A stretch of 64,000 nucleotides of DNA, taken from positions 11,386 through 75,385 of the forward strand of contig CAYFSP010000004.1 of NCBI GenBank assembly GCA_964345925.1. Reading direction: 5' to 3'. This stretch comes from Miniphocaeibacter sp964345925. Lineage in GTDB: Bacteria; Bacillota; Clostridia; Tissierellales; Peptoniphilaceae. Position numbers and translations under genes: made by a program. Below are positions 36,605 through 45,441 of this stretch, one piece after another. The notes under the pieces are model-generated. The model was not told the origin of the DNA, searched no databases, and worked only from the letters and a program-made list of their open reading frames with translations. Each line of letters opens with the position of its first letter. Position 1 is the stretch's first letter.

Positions 36605-37993
36605 ATGTTTAATTTTAACTTACACGATAAAAATGTAAAGAAAATTCACTTCATTGGTATTGGTGGAGTAAGTATGAGTGGTATAGCCGAACTATTGAAA
36701 TTTCATGATTTTGAAATATCAGGTTCCGATAGAGATGACTCAGATACATTAGACCATTTAAGAAGTTTAGGTATAAAGATATATGTTGGACAGAAAAAAG
36801 AAAATATTGATAAACCTGATTTAATAATATATACAGATGCAATTTTAGATGATAACGAGGAATTAATCGCTGCAAAAAACAGTGGTGCACCTTGTGTTAC
36901 AAGGGGAGTTTTTCTTGGTGCTTTAATGAGAAATTATAAATACTCCATAGGTGTTTCAGGTTCACATGGTAAGTCTTCAACTACAAGTATGATTTCAAAA
37001 ATATTGGTGAATTCAAAAGTGGATCCTAATATATTACTTGGAGGAAAGCTTGATGAAATAGATGGTAATGTTCATGTTGGAAAAAGTGACTACCTTCTTA
37101 CTGAAGCTTGTGAATTTAAAGCCAATATTTTAAATTATTATCCTTCAATGGCTATAATACTAAATATTGATGAGGATCATTTGGACTTTTACAAGGATAT
37201 TAACCATATTGTAAGCACCTTCATAGGCTATATGAAGAATTTATCAGAGGATTCTAAAGCGTTGATAAATATTGATGATACCAACTGTCTTCCGTTACTA
37301 GACCATATAAAGGGAGAAATATTGTCTTTTGGTGTGGAAAACAAAGATGCGGTTTACAATATTACAGATGTTGAATTTGACGAAGTAGGTCATCCTAGTT
37401 TCAATATAACAAGTAGTAGGAATAATTTTGGGACAGAGCATTTTTCATTGAATATTATAGGTCGTTACAATATATATAATGCCTCAGCTGCAATAATTGC
37501 TTCATTTGAATCAGGAATCGATATTGAAACCATTAGAACTAGTATGTTTGAATACAAAAATCTACACAGAAGAATGGAAGTTATTGGAAATTATAAAGAT
37601 GCAACGATAATGACTGATTATGGACATCATCCTGTTGAGATAAAAGCTACATTATCAGCATTGGCAGAACATAAAAAAGGAAAATTAATATGTGTTTTCC
37701 AACCTCATACCTATAGTAGAACAAAACATCTATTAGATGATTTTTCAAATTCATTTTATGATAGTGATGAGGTAATAGTAACAGAAATTTTTGCTGCAAG
37801 GGAAAATTTTGATCCTACTATACATTCCGTAGACTTAGTTGAAAAACTTCGAGCAAATGGAGTCAATGCAATTTATTTAAAAACATTTGATGAAGCAAAG
37901 GAATATGTTCAGAAGGAAGTTCATGAAAAAGATGTTGTACTTACTACTGGGTGTGGAAATCCTGACGTTTTAGCAAAAATGATAGTGGAGTGA
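36605..37993 (+). CDS. murC: UDP-N-acetylmuramate--L-alanine ligase
   Basis: 462 residues from the ATG at 36605, selected for AGGAGGAG directly upstream; the start at 36569 is too early. It adds L-alanine to UDP-MurNAc. IHFIGIGGVSMSGIAE (about 13-28) is the UDP-binding motif, VSGSHGKSST (about 117-126) the ATP P-loop, then EACEFKANILNYYP and TDYGHHPVEI. A TATAAT box at 36577-36582 is a likely -10. The next gene starts 6 bases downstream and may be co-transcribed. Confidence 0.96.
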   Translation: MFNFNLHDKNVKKIHFIGIGGVSMSGIAELLKFHDFEISGSDRDDSDTLDHLRSLGIKIYVGQKKENIDKPDLIIYTDAILDDNEELIAAKNSGAPCVTRGVFLGALMRNYKYSIGVSGSHGKSSTTSMISKILVNSKVDPNILLGGKLDEIDGNVHVGKSDYLLTEACEFKANILNYYPSMAIILNIDEDHLDFYKDINHIVSTFIGYMKNLSEDSKALINIDDTNCLPLLDHIKGEILSFGVENKDAVYNITDVEFDEVGHPSFNITSSRNNFGTEHFSLNIIGRYNIYNASAAIIASFESGIDIETIRTSMFEYKNLHRRMEVIGNYKDATIMTDYGHHPVEIKATLSALAEHKKGKLICVFQPHTYSRTKHLLDDFSNSFYDSDEVIVTEIFAARENFDPTIHSVDLVEKLRANGVNAIYLKTFDEAKEYVQKEVHEKDVVLTTGCGNPDVLAKMIVE

Positions 37994-37999
37994 TAATTA

Positions 38000-39028
38000 A
38001 TGATATATTTAAACTGTGATTACTCAGATGGAGTACATCCAAATATATTGGATAAACTTTATGAGACAAATGACTCCTTAACGGGAGTATATGGATTTGA
38101 TTCCCATAGTGAGTTTGCCAAACAACAAATAAGAGATTTATGTAATAACCAAGATATAGATATATATTTTATATCTGGAGGTACACAAACAAATATAATA
38201 GCTATATCCGCTACCTTAAAGCATTTTCAAGGAGCTATTTCTGCTGAAACAGGACATATTAACACACATGAATGTGGTGCTGTTGAAAATAGCGGGTACA
38301 AAATACTGACATTACCTAGTCATGATGGAAAAATCGTTCCTGAAGATATAAAATTCATGATTAAAGCTCACCATGTTCAAGGTATGGCAAAAATACATGA
38401 TGTACAACCTAAACTTGTATATATTTCCAATTCAACAGAATATGGAACAATATATACTAAAAAGGAAATGGAAGCATTGTACAATGTATGTCAAGAGGAA
38501 AAACTTTATCTATATATGGATGGAGCAAGGTTAGGATATGCTTTAGCGGCAGAAAACAACGATATGGACTTGGAATTTATAGCAAGTCATTGTGATATGT
38601 TCTACATAGGTGGAACAAAGCTAGGCGCAATGTACGGCGAAGCATTAGTAGTTGTAAATCCAGATATAAAAGTAGACTTTCAATATAATCTAAAATTAAG
38701 AGGTGCTTTACTTGCAAAGGGTAGATTTATGGGTATACAGTTCTCAGAATTGTTTAGAGATAATCTATATTTTAACTTAGCAAAAAACGCAAACTATCTA
38801 TCCACTAAACTTAGAAAAGCATTGGTTGAAAAAGGGTATAAGCTTACAGTTAATTCACCTACAAATTTAACATTTGTAGTAATGGACGAATATAAATTAA
38901 AGGAATTATCAGAGGATTTTGCCTTTGAAATAATGTCACAATACGACAATAACAACAAGGTTGTAAGAATTGCAACGGGTTGGAATACAAAAGAAGAGCA
39001 TATTGATGCTTTAATAGAGAGATTATAA
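38000..39028 (+). CDS. Low-specificity L-threonine aldolase family PLP enzyme
   Basis: 342 residues of the beta-eliminating lyase fold type I class. The PLP-lysine is in FYIGGTKLGAMYGEAL (about 205-220), with the cofactor-binding D/R in YMDGARLGYAL, H in THECGAVE, and FISGGTQTNI at the phosphate site. Such enzymes split L-threonine or L-allo-threonine to glycine and acetaldehyde. GGAGTG precedes the start. It follows murC closely, although the pathways differ; chance operon membership is likely. Glycine supply for wall or fermentation is an inference only. Confidence 0.9.
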   Translation: MIYLNCDYSDGVHPNILDKLYETNDSLTGVYGFDSHSEFAKQQIRDLCNNQDIDIYFISGGTQTNIIAISATLKHFQGAISAETGHINTHECGAVENSGYKILTLPSHDGKIVPEDIKFMIKAHHVQGMAKIHDVQPKLVYISNSTEYGTIYTKKEMEALYNVCQEEKLYLYMDGARLGYALAAENNDMDLEFIASHCDMFYIGGTKLGAMYGEALVVVNPDIKVDFQYNLKLRGALLAKGRFMGIQFSELFRDNLYFNLAKNANYLSTKLRKALVEKGYKLTVNSPTNLTFVVMDEYKLKELSEDFAFEIMSQYDNNNKVVRIATGWNTKEEHIDALIERL

Positions 39029-39032
39029 AAAA

Positions 39033-39062
39033 TTAAAAGCTCACCTACTAGGTGAGCTTTTA
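39033..39062. terminator. Bidirectional terminator after the aldolase gene
   Basis: AAAAGCTCACCTA and TAGGTGAGCTTTT around a short loop, a near-perfect palindrome shared with the convergent gene, whose stop codon lies inside it. Confidence 0.92.
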
Positions 39063-39347
39063 AAATGCATAGTTTTTTAATTCTTCACTATTTAAATATC
39101 TTGAATAAATATCAGCAAAATTATCTTCAATGGATATATTATCTACTTCGTAATAATCGATGATTGAAACTAATTCAAATATTTTGCTATCTTCATTTCC
39201 TTCATTTAAATTTTCAATATAGGAATTTACCTTATCCTTAATTTCATCAATTGAATTCAATTTTACAATAACTACTGATTCTTCAAAAATTTCTGTAGAA
39301 TCTAGAGAATATTTTAATAGTAATTTGACACTAATAATTTTTTCCAT
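39060..39347 (-). CDS. Small protein, DUF4288-like
   Basis: 95 residues, soluble. The order of strands, ISVKLLLKYSLDSTEIFEESVVIVKLNSIDE then a helix and FELVSIIDYYEVDN, resembles DUF4288 proteins (FEES-I-hydrophobic and an 'E-x-x-x-I-D-x-Y-E-V' end). That family is uncharacterised. AGGAG lies upstream of the start. It has no operon partner, being flanked by a terminator and a 350-base intergenic region. Confidence 0.6.
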   Translation of the reverse strand: MEKIISVKLLLKYSLDSTEIFEESVVIVKLNSIDEIKDKVNSYIENLNEGNEDSKIFELVSIIDYYEVDNISIEDNFADIYSRYLNSEELKNYAF

Positions 39348-39695
39348 TCTTAACTCCTTTGCTTTTCAAGAAGTTATTATATAACATGTTATATGATTTG
39401 TGAATAGCATTTTGAAAATAATTTCCTTATATTCAATAAATGTATTGTATATTTTATAAAAAGATTAAAATATCATGTGTTAAAGCCTTTATTTTAATTT
39501 TCCAATAATTTTATTATATTCTAATTACTACTAAATGTTTTAATGAATATCCTACTTCTTTTTCTATTCTTTAACCCTTTCATTATACTAATATCGTACA
39601 ATAAAGTTTGTATAATACATTAACGATAATATATTTTCAATAATCCCTTATTTATAGTAGAATATATTGTAATTAATTATTTTAAAGGAGTTTTT
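39348..39695. other. AT-rich intergenic region
   Basis: About 350 bases upstream of the Nim-like genes. No ORF, hairpin with T-run or RNA-like structure is evident. A possible promoter for the plus-strand operon is TTTTCA with TAGAAT 18 bases later (about 39633-39662), which is weak. Confidence 0.45.
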
Positions 39696-40163
39696 ATGAT
39701 ACGTAAGGATAGAGAGATTACAGGCATTAAAAATATATTTGAAATCGTTAAAAACAGTAAGGTTATCACTTTAGCTTTCAATAGTGATAATTCTCCATAC
39801 TTAGTACCATTAAATTATGGATGTAAGCTAGAAGATGATAAAATATATTTATATATTCATGGTGCAAAAACAGGTACTAAGTATGATTTTCTATTTAATG
39901 GTGCTACTACATCCTTTGAAATCCATAGTGAGCATGAATTAATAGGAATGGATGATAAATGTTCCCTGTCCATGACTTATGATTCCGTAATTGGAAGAGG
40001 AATATTAAAGGAATTAACTAAGAAAGAAGATCTTATTAATGCTTTGGACTCCATAGTTTCACAGTATATAAAAATTGATGGAGATTATTCTGATAAAGTC
40101 CTATCCAGTGCTAGAATTTTTGAAATAGAAGTTACAGATATTACTGGTAAATCACAAAAATAA
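39696..40163 (+). CDS. Pyridoxamine 5'-phosphate oxidase-like flavoprotein, Nim-type (1)
   Basis: 155 residues of the split-barrel flavoprotein superfamily, close to NimA-like proteins: RKDREITGIKNIFEIV at the start, then LAFNSDNSPYLVPLNYGCKLEDDKIYLYIHGAKTGTKYDFL and a CSLSMTYDSVIGRGI core. The family binds FMN or a related flavin cofactor. Some members confer nitroimidazole tolerance, but many do not, so the activity is unassigned. AAAGGAG marks the start. A 40%-like paralogue follows 12 bases downstream; the two presumably arose by tandem duplication and share a transcript. Confidence 0.85.
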   Translation: MIRKDREITGIKNIFEIVKNSKVITLAFNSDNSPYLVPLNYGCKLEDDKIYLYIHGAKTGTKYDFLFNGATTSFEIHSEHELIGMDDKCSLSMTYDSVIGRGILKELTKKEDLINALDSIVSQYIKIDGDYSDKVLSSARIFEIEVTDITGKSQK

Positions 40164-40175
40164 AGGAGTGATCTT

Positions 40176-40646
40176 TTGAGAAAAGCTGATAGAGAGGTTT
40201 TTGGTATTGAAAACTTCTATAATATTGCAATGCAAGGTGATGTTTTAATAATGGCCTTTAGCAATGGAGACTATCCTTATATTCTTCCTGTTAATTACGG
40301 CTGTGAAGTAATAGACAACGAATTATATTTTTATTTTCACGGTGCTACTGAGGGAAGTAAGTATAATTTTATTTACGATAATGCAAAAGTTTCTTTTGAA
40401 ATTGATTGTAATCACGAATTAATTGTAAAGAAGGATAAAGGTTACTGTTCTATGAGTTACAGCTCTATAATTGGCAAAGGAGTTCTTGAAGAATTAAAAG
40501 ACTATGATGAAATTTATCATGCGCTGGATAATCTTGTTAACCATTACCATAAGGATGATGATTTTAAATTCAATCCTGCTGCCATTAGTAGAACTAGAAC
40601 TTTTAAATTAAAGGCAATAGATATTACTGGTAAAGCTAAAATTTAA
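40176..40646 (+). CDS. Pyridoxamine 5'-phosphate oxidase-like flavoprotein, Nim-type (2)
   Basis: 156 residues, a paralogue of the preceding protein: RKADREVFGIENFYNIA, MAFSNGDYPYILPVNYGCEVIDNELYFYFHGATEGSKYNFI, YCSMSYSSIIGKGVLEEL, and the shared ending DITGKAK. The start is TTG at 40176, preceded by GGAGTG at 7 bases. A flavin-dependent redox role is likely from the fold. Paired copies could form a heterodimer, since the fold is an obligate dimer; this is inference. Confidence 0.85.
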   Translation: MRKADREVFGIENFYNIAMQGDVLIMAFSNGDYPYILPVNYGCEVIDNELYFYFHGATEGSKYNFIYDNAKVSFEIDCNHELIVKKDKGYCSMSYSSIIGKGVLEELKDYDEIYHALDNLVNHYHKDDDFKFNPAAISRTRTFKLKAIDITGKAKI

Positions 40647-40671
40647 CACCAGTAACAGTAAAGAGGTTTAT

Positions 40672-42207
40672 ATGAAGAAATTTTTTAAGTTTATAACCAG
40701 TAGAATGTTTTTTATTGGTTTTGTATTTATTTTACAATTGCTTTTAGTATATGAAGCCTATGTATTATTTAGTGATGAATTCATATGGTTTTATATACTA
40801 AATATTATTTTAGGACTCGTACTAGTTGTGCATATTATTAACAACGATACAAATCCTGCCTATAAGATTGCCTGGATAGTTCCTATTTTGACCTTTCCAC
40901 TATTTGGTTCCATAATCTATCTATTTTTTGCACAGAATAGATTTGTTTCAAATATTAGAATGTCCATGGCAACAACAACTTCATCTTTTCATTACTTAAT
41001 GTCAACTCATGAAAATACACTAGAGGAAATAACTGATGATGATGCATATATTCAAAGTAGATATTTAGAAAGATATGCTAGCTGTCCAGTATATAGAAAT
41101 ACAAATTCCAAATATTACCCAACAGGTGAATTATTTTTTGAAGATTTGCTGAAGGATTTAAAATCGGCTAAAGATTTTATTTTTTTAGAATTTTTCATTA
41201 TTGAAGAAGGATATATGTGGAATACAATTTTGGATATTCTTGTGGAAAAAGTTAAAGAAGGCGTTGACGTAAGGTTAATATATGACGATTTTGGATGTAT
41301 TTCTAAATTGCCTAGAAATTATGATAAGTACTTGATTTCCCTAGGTATAAAATGTCATGTTTTCAACCCTATTAAATTTATTGTAATGCCTAAACACAAC
41401 AATAGAGATCATAGAAAGATAGTAGTAATAGATGGAGATATAGGATACACTGGCGGAATGAATTTAGCCGACGAATATATTAACAAGGTTGAACGCTTTG
41501 GTCATTGGAAAGATAGTGCAGTACGATTATATGGACAATCCGTTTGGAGTTTGACAGTTATATTTCTGTCCATGTGGAATTCCATAGATGATGAATTTGT
41601 GGATTTTGAGTCCAGATTATATAAACTGAACTCTGAAGAGAAAATTGAAAATGAAGATTCTGGATTCGTTCAACCATTTTCAGACTCTCCTCTTGATTCC
41701 GATCCTATAGGTGAAAACACCTACTTAAATATTATAAATAGAGCTAAAGAATATATATATATTACAACTCCTTACTTAATACTTTCAAATGAAATGTTAT
41801 CAGCTTTAAAAAATGCTGCTAAAGGTGGAGTAGATGTTAGAATAATTACGCCTCATATTCCAGATAAGAAAATGGCTTTTCTAGTCACTACTAGTTTTTA
41901 TGAGGACTTAATATCATCAGGCGTTAAGATATATGAATATACCCCAGGGTTTATACATGCAAAAAACTTTATCTCCGATGATAAATTTGCTGTTGTTGGA
42001 ACTATCAATGTAGATTTCAGAAGTTTATATCTACATTTTGAAGATGCAGTTTGGTTTTATAACTCACCTATTATTGCAGATATAAAGAAGGATTTCAATG
42101 AAACCTTTGAAGTTTCCGAAAGGAAAACATTAAGTGAAGTGAAAAATTCCTTTATTTTAGTAAAATTGCTGCGCTCTATTGCTAGAGTTTTTGCACCATT
42201 AATGTAA
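40672..42207 (+). CDS. cls: Cardiolipin synthase
   Basis: 511 residues. Two N-terminal membrane helices (about 10-30 and 38-58, with WIVPILTFPLFGSIIYLFF) anchor it. Two phospholipase D motifs follow: H-R-K-x4-D in DHRKIVVIDGDIGYTGGMNLADEY (about 245-270) and H-A-K-x4-D in HAKNFISDDKFAVVGTINVDFRS (about 430-450). It condenses two phosphatidylglycerols into cardiolipin at the membrane. AGAGG precedes the start, 25 bases after the flavoprotein pair. A second, divergent family member occurs at 51.6 kb. Confidence 0.94.
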   Translation: MKKFFKFITSRMFFIGFVFILQLLLVYEAYVLFSDEFIWFYILNIILGLVLVVHIINNDTNPAYKIAWIVPILTFPLFGSIIYLFFAQNRFVSNIRMSMATTTSSFHYLMSTHENTLEEITDDDAYIQSRYLERYASCPVYRNTNSKYYPTGELFFEDLLKDLKSAKDFIFLEFFIIEEGYMWNTILDILVEKVKEGVDVRLIYDDFGCISKLPRNYDKYLISLGIKCHVFNPIKFIVMPKHNNRDHRKIVVIDGDIGYTGGMNLADEYINKVERFGHWKDSAVRLYGQSVWSLTVIFLSMWNSIDDEFVDFESRLYKLNSEEKIENEDSGFVQPFSDSPLDSDPIGENTYLNIINRAKEYIYITTPYLILSNEMLSALKNAAKGGVDVRIITPHIPDKKMAFLVTTSFYEDLISSGVKIYEYTPGFIHAKNFISDDKFAVVGTINVDFRSLYLHFEDAVWFYNSPIIADIKKDFNETFEVSERKTLSEVKNSFILVKLLRSIARVFAPLM

Positions 42208-42218
42208 GAGGGGTAATT

Positions 42219-42956
42219 ATGAAAGAAAGATATAATTATATTGACTTCATTAGAGGTTTTGCCATAATAAATATGATATTATTTCATCTTTTTTATGATT
42301 TAGTATATATTTTTGGTGAAAATTTACCTTTTTTTGAAAGCCGAGGAGCATCTATTTGGCAAAATTTAATAGCCATGACATTTATTATTACATCAGGCAT
42401 TTCATATAATTTTGGCAAGAAGAACTCTAGAAAGATAATACTTTTATTTATTTGTGCTGGAATGCTTTCAGCTACTACAATTATAATAATGCCTGATGAA
42501 TTTGTAGCCTTTGGAGTAATCCATTTCTTTGCTTTTGCTACATTACTTTTATCAATTTTTGATGGAATATTAAAAAAAATCAACCCTTTTGTAGGTATAG
42601 TAATATTTATTTTATTATTTATATCTACAAGATTTATAACGGATGGATATATTTACTTATTAAGTTCAAAATATTACTTACCAGAAAACTTTTATGGCTT
42701 TGGTTTCTTATTTTGGCTCGGTTTTCCAAATAGCAATTTTATGTCATCTGATTATTTTCCAGTTATTCCATGGATATTTCTATTTATAGTAGGATATTAT
42801 ATAGGAAGAATTATAATAAAGAAGAAACCGGTAATGAAGAAAAAAAGTCTTAATCCTATTAACTTTATTGGAAGACATAGCTTATTGCTCTACATGATTC
42901 ATCAACCAATAATATATATAGTATTATCATTAATATACAAAACTAAACTATTTTAA
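42219..42956 (+). CDS. DUF1624/HGSNAT-like membrane protein
   Basis: 245 residues with seven or so membrane helices. The first segment, YIDFIRGFAIINMILFHLFYD, with the arginine, glycine and histidine of acyltransferase-3-like proteins, and later FGVIHFFAFATLL and NFIGRHSLLLYMIHQPI, match DUF1624 (heparan-alpha-glucosaminide N-acetyltransferase, catalytic). Members transfer or scavenge acyl groups at the membrane, but bacterial substrates are unknown. It follows cls by 11 bases with AGAGGGG, so it is probably in one operon with it. A link to envelope lipid or glycan modification is inferred. Confidence 0.8.
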   Translation: MKERYNYIDFIRGFAIINMILFHLFYDLVYIFGENLPFFESRGASIWQNLIAMTFIITSGISYNFGKKNSRKIILLFICAGMLSATTIIIMPDEFVAFGVIHFFAFATLLLSIFDGILKKINPFVGIVIFILLFISTRFITDGYIYLLSSKYYLPENFYGFGFLFWLGFPNSNFMSSDYFPVIPWIFLFIVGYYIGRIIIKKKPVMKKKSLNPINFIGRHSLLLYMIHQPIIYIVLSLIYKTKLF

Positions 42957-42970
42957 TGAAAGGAAGAATA

Positions 42971-43993
42971 TTGAAAACTATAGAAAAGAAAAAAATTGTA
43001 ACCTTAGGTGAAATAATGTTGCGCTTATCAACTCCTAATTACTAAAAATTCAACCAAGCAACTAATTATGATGCAGTGTTCGGTGGCGGTGAAGCCAATG
43101 TTGCAGTATCCCTTGCAAATTATGACAACAGGGTACAGCATGTTACAAAATTACCCGATAACGAACTTGGGCAGGCGGCAATTGACTCATTAAACAAGTA
43201 CCGTGTACATACTAACTATATTGCAAGAGGTGGAAAGCGAATAGGAATTTACTTTTTGGAAAAGGGTTTTTCCTACAGACCTTCAAAAATAATTTATGAC
43301 AGAGAAAATTCTTCTTTGGCAACAGCAACTGTAGAGGATTTTGATTTTGATGAAATTTTCGACAGAGCTGAATGGTTTCATATTTCTGGAATTACTCCAG
43401 CCCTTAGTAATAGCTGTGAAGAGATTACATTGAAGGCGTTACAAAAAGCCAAAGAAAAAGGAATTACCGTTTCTATGGACGTAAACTACAGAGCAAGCCT
43501 TTGGGATTTAGAAACTGCAAGAAAGACCATTTCCAATTTAATGCAATATGTAGATGTTTGTTTTGATGGAGATTGGCCACTTGGATTTAGAGAAACTTCT
43601 CCTTTAGATATATCCTTTGAAGATGAGCTTAAATTATATGAGGAAGCATTTAAAAAAATGTCTAAAGTATATGGGTGTAAATACTTCTTTAGCTCCCTTA
43701 GAAAATTAACTTCTTCTTCCAATTTCTATTCAGCTTGTGGTTATAACGGAAAGGAATTCTACAGTAGTAAGGTATATGATGTAGATATAATCGACAGAGT
43801 TGGCTCTGGAGATTCCTTTGTAGCCGGAACTATAAATGGACTTGTTAAGGAAAGAGGATTTAAAGAATCTTTAGACTTTGGAGTTGCGGCTTCCGTTTTA
43901 AAACATACTATACAAGGTGATGTTAATCTGGTAAAGGAAGAAGATGTTTTCAGTTTATTACAAAGTGGTGGAAATACTAGAATACAAAGGTGA
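42971..43993 (+). pseudogene. KdgK-like PfkB sugar kinase with internal TAA
   Basis: The TTG at 42971 (AAAGGAAG upstream) begins MKTIEKKKIVTLGEIMLRLSTPNY, then a TAA at 43043-43045, then KFNQATNYDAVFGGGEANVAVSLANY in the same frame. In the 2-keto-3-deoxygluconate kinase family the interrupted position is often glutamine (CAA), one base from TAA. The remainder is intact, 305 residues, with the PfkB signature DRVGSGDSFVAGTINGL near the end. Most of the fold could still be made from an ATG or GTG at about 43070, but it would lack the substrate-binding N-terminus. Sugar-acid catabolism is the family role. Confidence 0.85.
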
Positions 43994-43997
43994 TTAT

Positions 43998-44458
43998 ATG
44001 AAGATAAAAAAGCAGTTTTAAAAGATATAAACTCTATAGAAAGATTATATAAAATTCTGTTTAAAGATATATCAAAAATACAAAGCTACTATTTTAAAGA
44101 GGATAATCAAAATATAGATTTTATAAAATCTATAATTGAATCCGATAAAGATGATATTTTATTAGCAGTGGAAGATGACGAAATACTAGGATTTATCCTT
44201 GTATTGGAATCTACGACTCCTGATTATAACTGTTTAGTTCCTCATAGATTTGCATATATAACAGATCTTATCGTAAATCCAGCACATCGTGGAAAATGTA
44301 TTGGTAAAGCTTTAATGAAGTCTGTAACAAATTGGTCATTGGAGAAAGGTCTGGACTATATTGAACTAAATGTATTAAGTGAAAATGAAAATGCCATTAA
44401 ATTATATGAATCACTAGGTTATAAAGAAGATAGTAAAACTATGAGAATAAGGCTATAG
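43998..44458 (+). pseudogene. GNAT acetyltransferase, A-run frameshift at start
   Basis: The ATG at 43998, with AAAGGTG five bases before it, reads seven codons (MKIKKQF) to a TAA. One more A in the six-base run at 44006-44011 would read MKIKKAVLKDINSIERLYKIL and continue to the stop at 44458, a normal 154-residue GNAT protein. The acetyl-CoA site is VNPAHRGKCIGKALM (V/I-x-x-x-x-R-G-x-G/C-I-G-x-A), and ENAIKLYESLGYKE is also typical. It begins four bases after the broken sugar kinase. Internal starts give only the C-terminal half. Confidence 0.82.
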
Positions 44459-44510
44459 AATTATATTATAATTAAATAACTAAATTTTATAATAAAGGAC
44501 ATAAAATCAT

Positions 44511-44537
44511 AAAACCAGGATAAATTATCCTGATTTT
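44511..44537. terminator. Bidirectional terminator between acetyltransferase genes
   Basis: AAAACCAGGATAA against TTATCCTGATTTT, one C-A mismatch, with a T-run. The genes on either side converge here. Confidence 0.8.
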
Positions 44538-44540
44538 ACT

Positions 44541-45101
44541 CTATTCACTTTCAAAATAATCTTCTGCTATTATTCCATAATAAGCAGCATCAATTATTCC
44601 TTGATTACTAAAGTCTGCTTGTCTCAAAGTACCTTCATATTTCATTTTACATTTTTTCATAACTTCACCTGAACCGATATTTTTAGGATCAAACATTGAT
44701 TCAACTCTATTTACTCCAACTTCTTCAAAGAAAAACTGTATTACCCTTTTTAATGCTTCAGACATTATTCCATTATTCCACCATGACTTACCAAGAGCAT
44801 AACCTACATGCACCATTTCCGTTTTCTCATCACTTTTTACAACACCTATAGTTCCAATTGGTTCCTTTATTTCCTTTAATTCTATAATCCAGTTATAATA
44901 GTTTTTGTTTTCATATTCCTTTATCCACGAGGAAAAAACATCTCTTGTAACCATTTTATTTTCATGTGGTTTCCATCTTAAATATTTTGTTACATCAGAA
45001 TCTGTAACCCAATTACTAAAAGCATTATTAACATCGTCTAATTTGGCTTTTCTAAGTATTAACCTTTCAGTTTCCAATGTTTTAGTTCCTAAATGATTCA
45101 T
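44541..45101 (-). CDS. RimJ/RimL-type GNAT acetyltransferase
   Basis: 186 residues from the ATG at 45101, which has AGGAGG 6 bases before it; the in-frame start at 45128 lies upstream of that site. LETERLILRKAKLDDVNNAF opens the RimJ-type fold; the acetyl-CoA site is VGYALGKSWWNNGIMSEALKRVIQFFFEEVGVNRVESMFDPKNIGSGEVMKKCKM, with the N-x-x-S-x-x-V-x-x-K pattern at the end. Members acetylate N-terminal amines of ribosomal proteins or small amines, but the substrate is not predictable. It is monocistronic. Confidence 0.88.
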   Translation of the reverse strand: MNHLGTKTLETERLILRKAKLDDVNNAFSNWVTDSDVTKYLRWKPHENKMVTRDVFSSWIKEYENKNYYNWIIELKEIKEPIGTIGVVKSDEKTEMVHVGYALGKSWWNNGIMSEALKRVIQFFFEEVGVNRVESMFDPKNIGSGEVMKKCKMKYEGTLRQADFSNQGIIDAAYYGIIAEDYFESE

Positions 45102-45218
45102 AATATCCTCCTGCTTAAAATCTTTCAAGTACCTTTTATAAATTCTTTTTATATTGTAATACCTTTGTACTTAACTTCTAAATCATTTTCTTATTGATAT
45201 TAAGATATAAAAATTACT

Positions 45219-45440
45219 TTAATCAATTTCCCTTTCAAATATTATTTCATAACCTAGGGGAAAAAATTCTCGACTTAATGATAATTCATCAAATAGAGTT
45301 ACTATTTGTTTTAATCTCCATCCGTTTTCAGATTCTTCTAATATGATTTCCTTACAGTTTTCAAAAGCTCCATCTTCACTATCCCTTTGAAAAAAAGAAA
45401 TTTTATCAACTCGAACAAATTTATACTCATATTTCCTCAT
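45219..45440 (-). CDS. DUF4177 small protein
   Basis: 73 residues. MRKYEYKFVRVDK, ILEESENGWRLKQIVTLFDE and the ending GYEIIFEREID are the DUF4177 pattern, a compact alpha/beta protein of unknown function. It starts directly after the kinase stop codon with its binding site (AAGATGG) inside the kinase gene. It is thus the last gene of the regulator-kinase transcript and may be an accessory to this signalling/ABC module, by context only. Confidence 0.78.
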   Translation of the reverse strand: MRKYEYKFVRVDKISFFQRDSEDGAFENCKEIILEESENGWRLKQIVTLFDELSLSREFFPLGYEIIFEREID

Positions 45441-45441
45441 T

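Noticed and set aside
39696..40646. Calling the flavoprotein pair metronidazole-resistance nim genes
   Set aside because: The fold and motifs agree, but the family is broad and resistance cannot be inferred from sequence alone.
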